NCBI GenBank assembly: GCA_963680875.1
Contig: OY804579.1
Span: 33,775,804 to 33,839,803, forward strand
Length of the DNA: 64,000 nt
Direction: 5' to 3'
Source: Bathymodiolus brooksi
Lineage: Eukaryota; Mollusca; Bivalvia; Mytilida; Modiolidae
Shown here: piece after piece, positions 1 through 15,015 of the stretch
How positions within the stretch are numbered: the first letter of the stretch is position 1
Layout: the number at the start of each line of letters is the position of its first letter
Translations under genes and position numbers: made by a program
Notes under the pieces: model-generated
Told to the model about the DNA's origin: nothing
Databases searched by the model: none
What the model saw: only the letters and a program-made list of their open reading frames with translations

Positions 1-936
1 GTAGAGCCCCCAGTAGAAACATAGACACCATGACCACAACAGTCTTCCCATAATAATCCAGTAATAGAGTGCCCATAAGATACATAGACACCAGGACCAC
101 AACATAGTCTTCCCATAATAATCCAGTAGAAGAGCCCCCAGTAGAAACATAGACACCATGACCACAACATAGTCTTCCCATAATAATCCAGTAGTAGAGC
201 CCCCAGTAGAAACATAGACACCATGACCACAACAGTCTTCCCATAATAATCCAGTAATAGAGTGCCCATAAGATACATAGACACCATGACCACAACTTAG
301 TCTTCCCATAATAATCCAGTAGTAGAGCCCCCAGTAGACACATAGACACCATGACCACAACTTAGTCTTCCCATAATAATCCAGTAGAAGAGCCCCCAGT
401 AGACACATAGACACCATGACCACAACACAGTCTTCCCATAATAATCCAGTATTAGAGCCCCCAGTTGACACATAGACACCATGACCACAACATAGTCTTC
501 CCATAATAATCCAGTAGTAGAGCCCCCCAGTAGACACATAAACACCATGACCACAACATAGTCTTCGCATAATAATACAGTAGTAGAGCCCCCAGTAGAA
601 ACATAGACACCATGACCACAACATAGTCTACCCAAAATAATCCAGTAAAAGAGCCCCCAGTAGACACATAGACACCATGACCAAAACACAGTCTTCCCAT
701 AATAATCCAGTAGAAGAGCCCCCAGTAGACACATAGACACCATGACCACAACACAGTCTTCCCATAATAATCCAGTAGAAGAGCCCCCAGTAGACACATA
801 GACACCATGACCACAATACAGTCTTCCCATAATAATCCAGTAGTAGAGCCCCCAGTAGACACATAGACAACATGACCACAACACAGTCTTTCCATAATAA
901 TCCAGTAGAAGAGCCCTCAGTAGAAACATAGACACC

Positions 937-1397
937 ATGACCACAACAGTCTTCCCATAATAATACAGTAGTAGAGCCCCCAGTAGAAACATAGACACCA
1001 TGACCACAAGTCTTCCCATAATAATACAGTAGTAGAGCCCCCAGTAGAAACATAGACACCATGACCACAACAGTCTTCCCATAATAATACAGTAGTAGAG
1101 CCCCCAGTAGAAACATAGACACCATGACCACAACAGTCTTCCCATAATAATACAGTAGTAGAGCCCCCAGTAGAAACATAGACACCATGACCACAACAGT
1201 CTTCCCATAATAATACAGTAGTAGAGCCCCCAGTAGAAACATAGACACCATGACCACAACAGTCTTCCCATAATAATACAGTAGTAGAGCCCCCAGTAGA
1301 AACATAGACACCATGCCCACAACAGTCTTCCCATAATAATACAGTAGTAGAGCCCCCAGTAGAAACATAGACACCATGACCACAACAGTCTTCCCAT
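937..1397. repeat. Homogeneous 63 bp sub-array inside the 65 bp array
   Basis: ATGACCACAA recurs at 937, 1000, 1061, 1124, 1187, 1250, 1313 and 1376, so the spacing is 63 bp apart from one 61 bp unit. These units share the two-base deletion giving CAACAGTC, the variant AATAATACAG and the variant CAGTAGAAACATAG. They look like a recent local amplification of one variant. At 63 bp the minus-strand frame is constant, which yields a 21-residue repeated reading; I regard that as incidental. Confidence 0.9.
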
Positions 1398-4300
1398 AAT
1401 AATCTAGTAATAGAGTGCCCATAAGATACATAGACACCATGACCACAACATAGTCTTCCCATAATAATCCAGTAGAAGAGCCCCCAGTAGACACATAGAC
1501 ACCATGACCACAACATAGTCTTCCCATAATAATCCAGTAGTAGAGCCCCCAGTAGAAACATAGACACCATGACCACAACAGTCTTCCCATAATAATCCAG
1601 TAATAGAGTGCCCATAAGATACATAGACACCATGACCACAACATAGTCTTCCCATAATAATCCAGTAGTAGAGCCCCCAGTAGACACATAGACACCATGA
1701 CCACAACACAGTCTTCCCATAATAATCCAGTAGTAGAGCCCCCAGTTGACACATAGACACCATGACCACAACATAGCCTTCCCATAATAATCCAGTAGTA
1801 GAGCCCCCAGTAGACACATAAACACCATGACCAAAACATAGTCTTCCCATAATAATCCACTAGTAGAGCCCCCCAGTAGACACATAAACACCATGACCAC
1901 AACACAGTCTTCCCATAATAATCCAGTAGTAGAGCTCCCAGTAGAAACATAGACACCATGACCACAACATAGCCTTGCGATAATAATCCAGTAGTAGAGC
2001 CCCAAGTAGACACATAGACACCATGACCACAACATAGTCTTCCCATAATTATCCAGTAGTAGAGCCCTCAGTAGACACATAGACACCATGACCACAACAG
2101 TCTTCCCATGATAATCCAGTAATAGAGCCCCCATAAGATACATAGACACCATGACCACAACATAGTCTTCCCATAATAATCCAGTAGTAGAGCCCCTAGT
2201 AGACACATAGACACCATGACCACAACATAGTCTTCCCATAATAATCCAGTAGTCGAGCCCCCAGTAGACACAAACACCATGACCACAACAGAGTCTTCCC
2301 ATAATAATACAATAGTAGAGCCCCCAGTAGAAACATAGACACCATGACCACAACATAGTCTTCCCATAATAATCCAGTAAAAGAGCCCCCAGTAGACACA
2401 TAGACACCATGACCACAACACAGTCTTCCCATAATAATCCAGTAGAAGAGCCCCCAGTAGACACATAGACTCCATGACCAAAACACAGTCTTCCCATAAT
2501 AATCCAGTAGAAGAACCCCCAGTAGACACATAGACACCATGACCACAACACAGTCTTCCCATAATAATCCAGTAGAAGAGACCCAAGAAGAAACATAGAC
2601 ACCATGACCACAATACAGTCTTCCCATAATAATCCAGTAGTAGAGCCCCCAGTAGACACATAGACACCATGACCACAACATAGTCTTCCCATAATAATCC
2701 AGTAGTAGAGCCCCGAGTAGACACATAAACACCATGACCACAACATAGTCTTCCCATAATAATCCAGTAGTAGAGCCCCCCAGTAAACACATAAACACCA
2801 TGACCACAACACAGTCTTCGCATAATAATACAGTAGTAGAACCCCCAGTAGAAACATAGACACCATGACCACAACATAGTCTTCCCATAATAATCCAGTA
2901 AAAGAGCCCCCAGTAGACACATAGACACCATGACCACAACACAGTCTTCCCATAATAATCCAGTAGAAGAGCCCCCAGTAGACACATAGACACCATGACC
3001 ACAACACAGTCTTCCCATAATAATCCAGTAGAAGAAACCCCAGTAGACACATAGACACCATGACCACAATACAGTCTTCCCATAATAATCCAGTAGTAGA
3101 GCCCCCAGTAGACACATAGACAACATGACCACAACATAGTCTTCCCATAATAATCCAGTAAAAGAGCCCTCAGTAGACACATAGACACCATAACCACAAC
3201 AGTCTTCCCATAATATTCCAGTAGAAGAGCCCTCAGTAGAAACATAGATACCATGACCAAAATACAGTCTTCCCATAATAATCCAGTAGTAGAGCCCCCA
3301 GTAGACACATAGACACCATGACCACAACATAGTCTTCCCATAATAATCCAGTAGTAGAGACCCCAGTAGAAACATAGACAACATGACCACAACACAGTCT
3401 TCCCATAATAATCCAGTAGAAGAGCCACCAGTAAACACATAGACACCATGACCACAACATAGTCTTCCCATAATAATCCAGTAGTAGAGCCCCCAGTAGA
3501 CACATACACACCTTGACCACAACACAGTCTTCCCATAATAATCCAGTAGTAGAGCACCCAGTACACACATAGACACCTTGACCACAACACAGTCTTCCCA
3601 TAATAATCCAGTAGTAGAGCCCCCAGTAGAAACATAGACACCTTAACCACAGAACAGTCTTCCCATAATAATCCAGTAGTAGAGCCCCCAGTAGACATAT
3701 AGACACCATGACCACAACATAGTCTTCCCATAATAATCCAGAAGTAGAGCCCCCAATAGACACATAGACAACATGACAACATAGACTTCCCATAATAATC
3801 CAGTAGTAGAGCCCCCAGTAGACACATAAACAACATCAACACAACATAGTCTTCCCATAATAATCCAGTAGTAGAGCCCCAAGTAGACACATAGACACCA
3901 TGACCACAACATAGTCTTCCCATAATAATGCAATAGTAGAGGCCCCAGTAGACACATAAACACCATGACCACAACATAGTCTTCAAAAAATAATCCAGTA
4001 GAAGAGCCCCCAGTAGACATATAGACACCATGACCACAACATAGTCTTCCCATAATAATCCAGCAGTAGAGCCCCCCAGTAGACACATAAACACCATGAC
4101 CACAACACAGTCTTCCCATAATAATACAGTATTAGAGCCCCCAGTAGAAACATAGACACCATGACCACAACATAGTCTTCCCATAATAATCCAGTAGTAG
4201 AGCCTCCAGTAGACACATAGACACCATGACCACAACACAGTCTTCCCATAATAATCCAGTAGAAGAGCCCCCTGTAGACACATAGACACCATGACCACAA

Positions 4301-6316
4301 CACAGTCTTTCCACAATAATCCAGTAGAAGAGCCCCCAGTAGACACATAGACACCATGACCACAATACAGTCTTCCCATAATAATCCAGTAGTAGAGCAC
4401 CCAGTAGACACATAGACAACATGACCACAACATAGTCTTCCCATAATAATCCAGTAGTAGAGCCCCCAGTAGACACATAGATACCTTGACCACAACACAG
4501 TCCTCCCATAATAATCCAGTAGTAGAGCCCCCAGTAGACACATAGACACCATGACCACAACATAGTCTTCTCATAATAATCCAGTAGTAGAGCCCGCAGT
4601 AGACACATAGACGCCATGACCACAACACAGTCTTCCCATAATAATCCAGTAGAAGAGCCACCAGTAGACACATAGACACCATGACCACAACATAGTCTTC
4701 CCATAATAATCCAGTAGTAGAGCCCCCAGTAGACACATAGACACCATGACCACAACATAGTCTTCCCATAATAATCCAGTAGTAGAGCCCCCAGTAGACA
4801 CATAGACACCATGACCACAACATAGTCTTCCCATAATAATCCAGTAGAAATTCCCCAAGTAGACACATAGACACCATGACCACAACAGTCTTCCCATAAT
4901 TATCCAGTAGTAAAACCCCCATTAGACACATAGACACCATGATCACAACAGTCTTCCCATAATAATCCAGTAAAAGAGCCCCCAGTAGACACATAGACAC
5001 CATGACCACAACACAGTCTTCCCATAATAATCCAGTAGAAGAGCCCCCAGTAGACACATAGACACCATGACCACAATACAGTCTTCCCATAATAATCCAG
5101 TAGTAGAGCCCCCAGTAGACACATAGACACCATGACCACAACATAGTCTTCCAATAATAATCCAGTAGTAGAGCCCCCAGTAGTCACATAGACACCATGA
5201 CCACAACACAGTCTTCCCATAATAATCCAGTAGTAGAGCCCTCAGTAGACACATAGACACCATGACCACAACATAGTCTTCCCATAATATTCCAGTAGTA
5301 GAGACCCAGTAGACACATAGACACCAAGACCACAACATAGACTTCCCATAATAATCCAGTAGAAGAGTCCCCAGTAGACACATAGGCACCATGACCACAA
5401 CACAGTCTTCCCATAATAATCCAGTAGTAGAGCCCCCAGTAGACACATTGACACCATGACCACAATATAGTCTTCCCATAATAATCCAATAGTAGAACCC
5501 CCAGTAGACACATAAACACCATGACCACAACATAGTCTTCCCATAATAATCCAGTAGAAGAGCCACCAGTAGATATATAGACACCATGACCACAACATAG
5601 TCTTCACATAATAATCCAGTAGTAGAACCCCCCGTAGACACATAGACAACATGAACACAATACAGTCTTCCCATAATAATCCAGTAGTAGAGCCTCCAGT
5701 AGACACTTAGACACCATGACCACAACACAGTCTTCCCATAATAATCCAGTAGTAGAGCCCCCAGTAGAAACATAGACACCATGACCACAACATAGTCTTC
5801 CCATAATAATCCAGTAGTAGAGCCCCCAGTAGACACATAGACACCATGACCACAACATAGTCTTCCCATAATAATCCAGTAGAAAATCCCCAAGTAGACA
5901 CATAGACACCATGACCACAACAGTCTTCCCATAATTATCCAGTAGTAAAACCCCCATTAGACACATAAACACCATGATCACAACAGTCTTCCCATAATAA
6001 TCCAGTAAAAGAGCCCCAAGTAGACACATAGACACCATGACCGCAACACAGTCTTCCCATAATAATCCAGTAGAAGAGCCCCCAGTAGACACATGGACAC
6101 CATGACCACAATACAGTCTTCCCATAATAATCCAGTAGTAGAGCCCCCAGTAGACACATAGACACCATGACCACAACATAGTCTTCCCATAATAATCCAG
6201 TAGTAGAGCCCCCAGTAGTCACATAGACACCATGACCACAACACATTCTTCCCATAATAATCCAGTAGTAGAGCCCTCAGTAGACATATAGACACCATGA
6301 CCACAACATAGTCTTC

Positions 6317-9300
6317 TCATAATATTCCAGTAGTAGAGACCCAGTAGACACATAGACACCAAGACCACAACATAGACTTCCCATAATAATCCAGTAGAAG
6401 AGTCCCCAGTAGACACATAGGCACCATGACCACAACACAGTCTTCCCATAATAATCCAGTAGTAGAGCCCCCAGTAGACACATTGACACCATGACCACAA
6501 CATAGTCTTCCCATAATAATCCAGTAGTAGAGCCCCAAGTAGACACATAGACACTATGACCACAACATAGTCTTCCCATAATAATCCAATAGTAGAGCCC
6601 CCCAGTAGACACATAGACACCATGACCACAACATAGTCTTCCCATAATAATCCAGTAGAAGAGCCCCCAGTAGACACATAGACAACATGACCACAATACA
6701 GTCTTCCCATAATAATCCAGTAGTAGAGCCCCTAGAATACACATAGACACCATGACCACAACATAGTCTTCCCATAATAATCCAGTAGAAAATCCCCCAG
6801 TAGACACATAGACACCATGATCACAACATAGTCTTCCCATAATAATACAGTAGAAGATCCCCAGTAGAAACATAGACACTATGACCACAACACAGTCTTC
6901 CCATAATAATCCAGTAGAAGAGCCCCCAGTAGAAACATAGACACCATGACCACAACATAGTCTTCCCATAATAATCCAGTAGAAGAGCCCCCAGTAGACA
7001 CATAGACACCATGACCACAATACAGTCTTCGCATAATAATCCAGTAGTAGAGCCCCCAGTAGAAACATAGACACCATGACCACAACATAGTTTTCACATA
7101 ATAATCCAGTAGTAGAACCCCCAGTAGACACATGGACACCATGACCACAATACAGTCTTCCCATAATAATCCAGTAGTAGAGCCCCCAGTAGACACATAG
7201 ACACCATGACCACAACATAGTCTTCCCATAATAATCCAGTAGTAGAGCCCCCAGTAGACACATAGACACCATGACCACAACACATTCTTCCCATAATAAT
7301 CCAATAGTAGAGCCCTCAGTAGACATATAGACATCATGACCACAACATAGTCTTCTCATAATATTCCAGTAGTAGAGACCCAGTAGACACATAGACACCA
7401 AGACCACAACATAGACTTCCCATAATAATCCAGTAGAAGAGTCCCCAGTAGACACATAGGCACCATGACCACAACACAGTCTTCCCATAATAATCCAGTA
7501 GTAGAGCCCCCAGTAGACACATTGACACCATGACCACAACATAGTCTTCCCATAATAATCCAGTAGTAGAGCCCCAAGTAGACACATAGACACCATGACC
7601 ACAACATAGTCTTCCCATAATAATCCAATAGTAGAGCCCCCCAGTAGACACATAAACACCATGACCACAACATAGTCTTCCCATAATAATCCAGTAGAAG
7701 AGCCCCCAGTAGACACATAGACAACATGACCACAATACAGTCTTCCCATAATAATCCAGTAGTAGAGCCCCCAGAATACACATAGACACCATGACCACAA
7801 CATAGTCTTCCCATAATAATCCAGTAGAAAATCCCCCAGTAGACACATAGACACCATGATCACAACATAGTCTTCCCATAATAATACAGTAGAAGATCCC
7901 CAGTAGAAACATAGACACTATGACCACAACACAGTCTTCGCATAATAATCCAGTAGAAGAGCCCCCAGTAGAAACATAGACACCATGACCACAACATAGT
8001 CTTCACATAATAATCCAGTAGAAGAGCCCCCAGTAAACACATAGACACCATGACCACAATACAGTCTTCCCATAATAATCCAGTAGTAGAGCCCCCAGTA
8101 GAAACATAGACACCATGACCACAACGTAGTCTTCCCATAATAATCCAGTAGTAGAGCCCCCCAGTAGACACATAGACACCATGACCACAACATAGTCTTA
8201 CCATAATAATCCAATAGTAGAGCCCACAGTAGTCACATAGACACCATGACCACAACATAGTCTTCCCATAATAATCCAGTAGAAGAGCCCCCTGTAGACA
8301 CATAGACACCATGACCACAACACAGTCTTCCCACAATAATCCAGTAGAAGAGCCCCCAGTAGACACATAGACACCATGACCACAATACAGTCTTCCCATA
8401 ATAATCCAGTAGTAGAGCCCCCAGTAGACACATAGACAACATGACCACAACATAGTCTTCCCATAATAATCCAGTAGAAGAGCCCTCAGTAGACACATAG
8501 AAACCATGACCACAACACAGTCTTCCCATAATAATCCAGTAGAAGAGCCCCCAGTAGACACATAGATACCATGACCAAAATACAGTCTTCCCATAATAAT
8601 CCAGTAGTAGAGCCCCCAGTAGACACATAAACACCATGACCACAACATAGTCTTCCCATAATAATCCAGTAGAAGAGCCCCCAGTAGACACATAGATACC
8701 TTGACCACAACACAGTCCTCCCATAATACTCCAGTAGTAGAGCCCCCAGTAGACACATAGACACCATGACCACAACATAGTCTTCTCATAATAATCCAGT
8801 AGTAGAGCCCGCAGTAGACACATAGACACCATGACCACAACACAGTCTTCCCATAATAATCCAGTAGAAGAGCCACCAGTAGACACATAGACACCATGAC
8901 CACAACATAGTCTTCCCATAATAATCCAGTAGTAGAGCCCCCAGTAGACACATAGACACCTTGACCACAGCACAGTCTTCCCATAATAATCCAGTAGAAG
9001 AACCCCCAGTACACATATAGACACCATATCCACAACATAGTCTTCCCATAATAATCCAGAAGTAGAGCCCCCAGGAGACACATAGACAACATGACAACAT
9101 AGACTTCCCATAATAATCCAGTAGTAGAGCCTTAAGTAGAAGCATACACACCATGACCACAACAAAGTCTTCACATAATAATCCAGTAGAAGAGCCACCA
9201 GTAGACATATAGACACCATGACCACAACATAGTCTTCACATAATAATCCAGTAGTAGAGCCCCCCGTAGACACATAGACAACATGAACACAATACAGTCT

Positions 9301-12300
9301 TCCCATAATAATCCAGTAGTAGAGCCCCCAGTAGACACATGGACACCATGACCACAATACAGTCTTCCCATAATAATCCAGTAGTAGAGCCCCCAGTAGA
9401 CACATAGACACCATGACCACAACATAGTCTTCCCATAATAATCCAGTAGTAGAGCCCCCAGTAGACACATAGACACCATGACCACAACACATTCTTCCCA
9501 TAATAATCCAATAGTAGAGCCCTCAGTAGACATATAGACATCATGACCACAACATAGTCTTCTCATAATATTCCAGTAGTAGAGACCCAGTAGACACATA
9601 GACACCAAGACCACAACATAGACTTCCCATAATAATCCAGTAGAAGAGTCCCCAGTAGACACATAGGCACCATGACGACAACACAGTCTTCCCATAATAA
9701 TCCAGTAGTAGAGCCCCCAGTAGACACATTGACACCATGACCACAACATAGTCTTCCCATAATAATCCAGTAGTAGAGCCCCAAGTAGACACATAGACAC
9801 TATGACCACAACATAGTCTTCCCATAATAATCCAATAGTAGAGCCCCCCAGTAGACACATAGACACCATGACCACAACATAGTCTTCCCATAATAATCCA
9901 GTAGAAGAGCCCCCAGTAGACACATAGACAACATGACCACAATACAGTCTTCCCATAATAATCCAGTAGTAGAGCCCCTAGAATACACATAGACACCATG
10001 ACCACAACATAGTCTTCCCATAATAATCCAGTAGAAAATCCCCCAGTAGACACATAGACACCATGATCACAACATAGTCTTCCCATAATAATACAGTAGA
10101 AGATCCCCAGTAGAAACATAGACACTATGACCACAACACAGTCTTCCCATAATAATCCAGTAGAAGAGCCCCCAGTAGAAACATAGACACCATGACCACA
10201 ACATAGTCTTCCCATAATAATCCAGTAGAAGAGCCCCCAGTAGACACATAGACACCATGACCACAATACAGTCTTCCCATAATAATCCAGTAGTAGAGCC
10301 CCCAGTAGACACATAGACACCATGACCACAACATAGTCTTCCCATAATAATCCAGTAGTAGAGCCCCCAGTAGACACATAGACACCATGACCACAACACA
10401 TTCTTCCCATAATAATCCAATAGTAGAGCCCTCAGTAGACATATAGACATCATGACCACAACATAGTCTTCTCATAATATTCCAGTAGTAGAGACCCAGT
10501 AGACACATAGACACCAAGACCACAACATAGACTTCCCATAATAATCCAGTAGAAGAGTCCCCAGTAGACACATAGGCACCATGACCACAACACAGTCTTC
10601 CCATAATAATCCAGTAGTAGAGCCCCCAGTAGACACATTGACACCATGACCACAACATAGTCTTCCCATAATAATCCAGTAGTAGAGCCCCAAGTAGACA
10701 CATAGACACCATGACCACAACATAGTCTTCCCATAATAATCCAATAGTAGAGCCCCCCAGTAGACACATAAACACCATGACCACAACATAGTCTTCCCAT
10801 AATAATCCAGTAGAAGAGCCCCCAGTAGACACATAGACAACATGACCACAATACAGTCTTCCCATAATAATCCAGTAGTAGAGCCCCCAGAATACACATA
10901 GACACCATGACCACAACATAGTCTTCCCATAATAATCCAGTAGAAAATCCCCCAGTAGACACATAGACACCATGATCACAACATAGTCTTCCCATAATAA
11001 TACAGTAGAAGATCCCCAGTAGAAACATAGACACTATGACCACAACACAGTCTTCGCATAATAATCCAGTAGAAGAGCCCCCAGTAGAAACATAGACACC
11101 ATGACCACAACATAGTCTTCACATAATAATCCAGTAGAAGAGCCCCCAGTAAACACATAGACACCATGACCACAATACAGTCTTCCCATAATAATCCAGT
11201 AGTAGAGCCCCCAGTAGAAACATAGACACCATGACCACAACGTAGTCTTCCCATAATAATCCAGTAGTAGAGCCCCCCAGTAGACACATAGACACCATGA
11301 CCACAACATAGTCTTACCATAATAATCCAATAGTAGAGCCCACAGTAGTCACATAGACACCATGACCACAACATAGTCTTCCCATAATAATCCAGTAGAA
11401 GAGCCCCCTGTAGACACATAGACACCATGACCACAACACAGTCTTCCCACAATAATCCAGTAGAAGAGCCCCCAGTAGACACATAGACACCATGACCACA
11501 ATACAGTCTTCCCATAATAATCCAGTAGTAGAGCCCCCAGTAGACACATAGACAACATGACCACAACATAGTCTTCCCATAATAATCCAGTAGAAGAGCC
11601 CTCAGTAGACACATAGAAACCATGACCACAACACAGTCTTCCCATAATAATCCAGTAGAAGAGCCCCCAGTAGACACATAGATACCATGACCAAAATACA
11701 GTCTTCCCATAATAATCCAGTAGTAGAGCCCCCAGTAGACACATAAACACCATGACCACAACATAGTCTTCCCATAATAATCCAGTAGTAGAGCCCCCAG
11801 TAGACACATAGATACCTTGACCACAACACAGTCCTCCCATAATACTCCAGTAGTAGAGCCCCCAGTAGACACATAGACACCATGACCACAACATAGTCTT
11901 CTCATAATAATCCAGTAGTAGAGCCCGCAGTAGACACATAGACACCATGACCACAACACAGTCTTCCCATAATAATCCAGTAGAAGAGCCACCAGTAGAC
12001 ACATAGACACCATGACCACAACATAGTCTTCCCATAATAATCCAGTAGTAGAGCCCCCAGTAGACACATAGACACCTTGACCACAGCACAGTCTTCCCAT
12101 AATAATCCAGTAGAAGAACCCCCAGTACACATATAGACACCATATCCACAACATAGTCTTCCCATAATAATCCAGAAGTAGAGCCCCCAGGAGACACATA
12201 GACAACATGACAACATAGACTTCCCATAATAATCCAGTAGTAGAGCCTTAAGTAGAAGCATACACACCATGACCACAACAAAGTCTTCACATAATAATCC

Positions 12301-12324
12301 AGTAGAAGAGCCACCAGTAGACAT
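6317..12324. repeat. Tandem higher-order duplication of about 3.1-3.2 kb in the 65 bp array
   Basis: The stretch 6317-6775 recurs at 9563-10021 (shift 3246). The stretch 7334-9208 recurs at 10450-12324 (shift 3116). The two shifts differ by 130 bp, exactly two 65 bp units. The diagnostic variants of each unit (for example GTAGAAGATCCCC, CCAAGACCACAAC, CATTGACACC) recur in the same order. By eye the 410-codon minus-strand reading at 7860-9092 is identical to that at 10976-12208. This is a recent block duplication of roughly 48-50 monomers. Confidence 0.9.
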
Positions 12325-12725
12325 ATAGACACCATGACCACAACATAGTCTTCACATAATAATCCAGTAGTAGAGCCCCCCGTAGACACATAGACAACAT
12401 GAACACAATACAGTCTTCCCATAATAATCCAGTAGTAGAGCCCCCAGTAGACACATAGACACCATGACCACAATACAGTCTTCCCATAATAATCCAGTAG
12501 TAGAGCCCCCAGTAGACACATAGACACCATGACCACAACATAGTCTTCCCATAATAATCCAGTAGTAGAGCCCCCAGTAGACACATAGACACCATGACCA
12601 CAACATAGTCTTCCCATAATAATCCAGTAGAAAATCCCCAAGTAGACACATAGACACCATGACCACAACAGTCTTCCCATAATTATCCAGTAGTAAAACC
12701 CCCATTAGACACATAGACACCATGA

Positions 12726-14362
12726 TCACAACAGTCTTCCCATAATAATCCAGTAAAAGAGCCCCCAGTAGACACATAGACACCATGACCACAATACAGT
12801 CTTCCCATAATAATCCAGTAGTAGAGCCCCCAGTAGACACATAGACACCATGACCACAACATAGTCTTCCCATAATAATCCAGTATTAGAGCCCCCAGTA
12901 GTCACATAGACACCATGACCACAACACAGTCTTCCCATAATAATCCAGTAGTAGAGCCCTCAGTAGACACATAGACACCATGACCACAACATAGTCTTCC
13001 CATAATATTCCAGTAGTAGAGACCCAGTAGACACATAGACACCAAGACCACAACATAGACTTTCCATAATAATCCAGTAGAAGAGTCCCCAGTAGACACA
13101 TAGGCACCATGACCACAACACAGTCTTCCCATAATAATCCAGTAGTACAGCCCCGAGTAGACACATTGACACCATGACCACAACATAGTCTTCCCATAAT
13201 AATCCAGTAGTAGAGCCCCAAGTAGACACATAGACACCATGACCACAACATAGTCTTCCCATAATAATCCAATAGTAGAGCCCCCAGTAGACACATAAAC
13301 ACCATGACCACAACATAGTCTTCCCATAATAATCCAGTAGAAGAGCCCCCAGTAGACACATAGACACCATGACCACAATACAGTCTTCCCATAATAATCC
13401 AGTAGTAGAGCACCCAGTAGACACATAGACAACATGACCACAACATAGTCTTCCCATAATAATCCAGTAGAAGAGCCCTCAGTAGACACATAGACACCAT
13501 GACCACAACACAGTCTTCCCATAATAATCCAGTAGAAAATCCCCAAGTAGACACATAGACACCATGACCACAACAGTCTTCCCATAATTATCCAGTAGTA
13601 AAACCCCCATTAGACACATAGACACCATGATCACAACAGTCTTCCCATAATAATCCAGTAAAAGAGCCCCCAGTAGACACATAGACACCATGACCACAAT
13701 ACAGTCTTCCCATAATAATCCAGTAGTAGAGCCCCCAGTAGACACATAGACACCATGACCACAACATAGTCTTCCCATAATAATCCAGTATTAGAGCCCC
13801 CAGTAGTCACATAGACACCATGACCACAACACAGTCTTCCCATAATAATCCAGTAGTAGAGCCCTCAGTAGACACATAGACACCATGACCACAACATAGT
13901 CTTCCCATAATATTCCAGTAGTAGAGACCCAGTAGACACATAGACACCAAGACCACAACATAGACTTTCCATAATAATCCAGTAGAAGAGTCCCCAGTAG
14001 ACACATAGGCACCATGACCACAACACAGTCTTCCCATAATAATCCAGTAGTACAGCCCCGAGTAGACACATTGACACCATGACCACAACATAGTCTTCCC
14101 ATAATAATCCAGTAGTAGAGCCCCAAGTAGACACATAGACACCATGACCACAACATAGTCTTCCCATAATAATCCAATAGTAGAGCCCCCAGTAGACACA
14201 TAAACACCATGACCACAACATAGTCTTCCCATAATAATCCAGTAGTAGAGCCCCCAGTAGACACATAGACACCATGACCACAATACAGTCTTCCCATAAT
14301 AATCCAGTAGTAGAGCACACAGTAGACACATAGACAACATGACCACAACATAGTCTTCCCAT
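12726..14362. repeat. 905 bp higher-order tandem duplication
   Basis: The block 12726-13457 recurs at 13631-14362, shifted by 905 bp (about 14 monomers, some of them 63 bp). Variants such as CAGTACAGCCCCGAG, AATTATCCAG and the CCAAGACC unit keep the same order. Nearly the same block appears again at 20109-20840, so the duplicated pair is part of a larger repeated segment. Confidence 0.85.
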
Positions 14363-15015
14363 AATAATCCAGTAGAAGAGCCCTCAGTAGACACATAGAT
14401 ACCATGACCACAACACAGTCTTCCCATAATAATCCAGTAGTAGAGCCCCCAGTAGACACATAAACACCATGACCACAACATAGTCTTCCCATAATAATCC
14501 AGTAGTAGAGCCCCCAGTAGACACATAGATACCTTGACCACAACACAGTCCTCCCATAATAATCCAGTAGTAGAGCCCTCAGTAGACACATAGACACCAT
14601 GACCACAACATAGTCTTCTCATAATAATCCAGTAGTAGAGCCCGTAGTAGACACATAGACACCATGACCACAACACAGTCTTCCCATAATAATCCAGTAG
14701 AAGAGCCACCAGTAGACACATAGACACAATGACCACAACATAGTCTTCCCATAATAATCCAGTAGTAGAGCCCCCAGTAGACACATAGACACCTTGACCA
14801 CAGCACAGTCTTCCCATAATAATCCAGTAGAAGAACCCCCAGTACACATATAGACACCATGTCCACAACATAGTCTTCCCATAATAATCCAGAAGTAGAG
14901 CCCCCAGGAGACACATAGACAACATGACAACATAGACTTCCCATAATAATCCAGTAGTAGAGCCTTAAGTAGAAGCATACACACCATGACCACAACATAG
15001 TCTTCCCATAATAAT

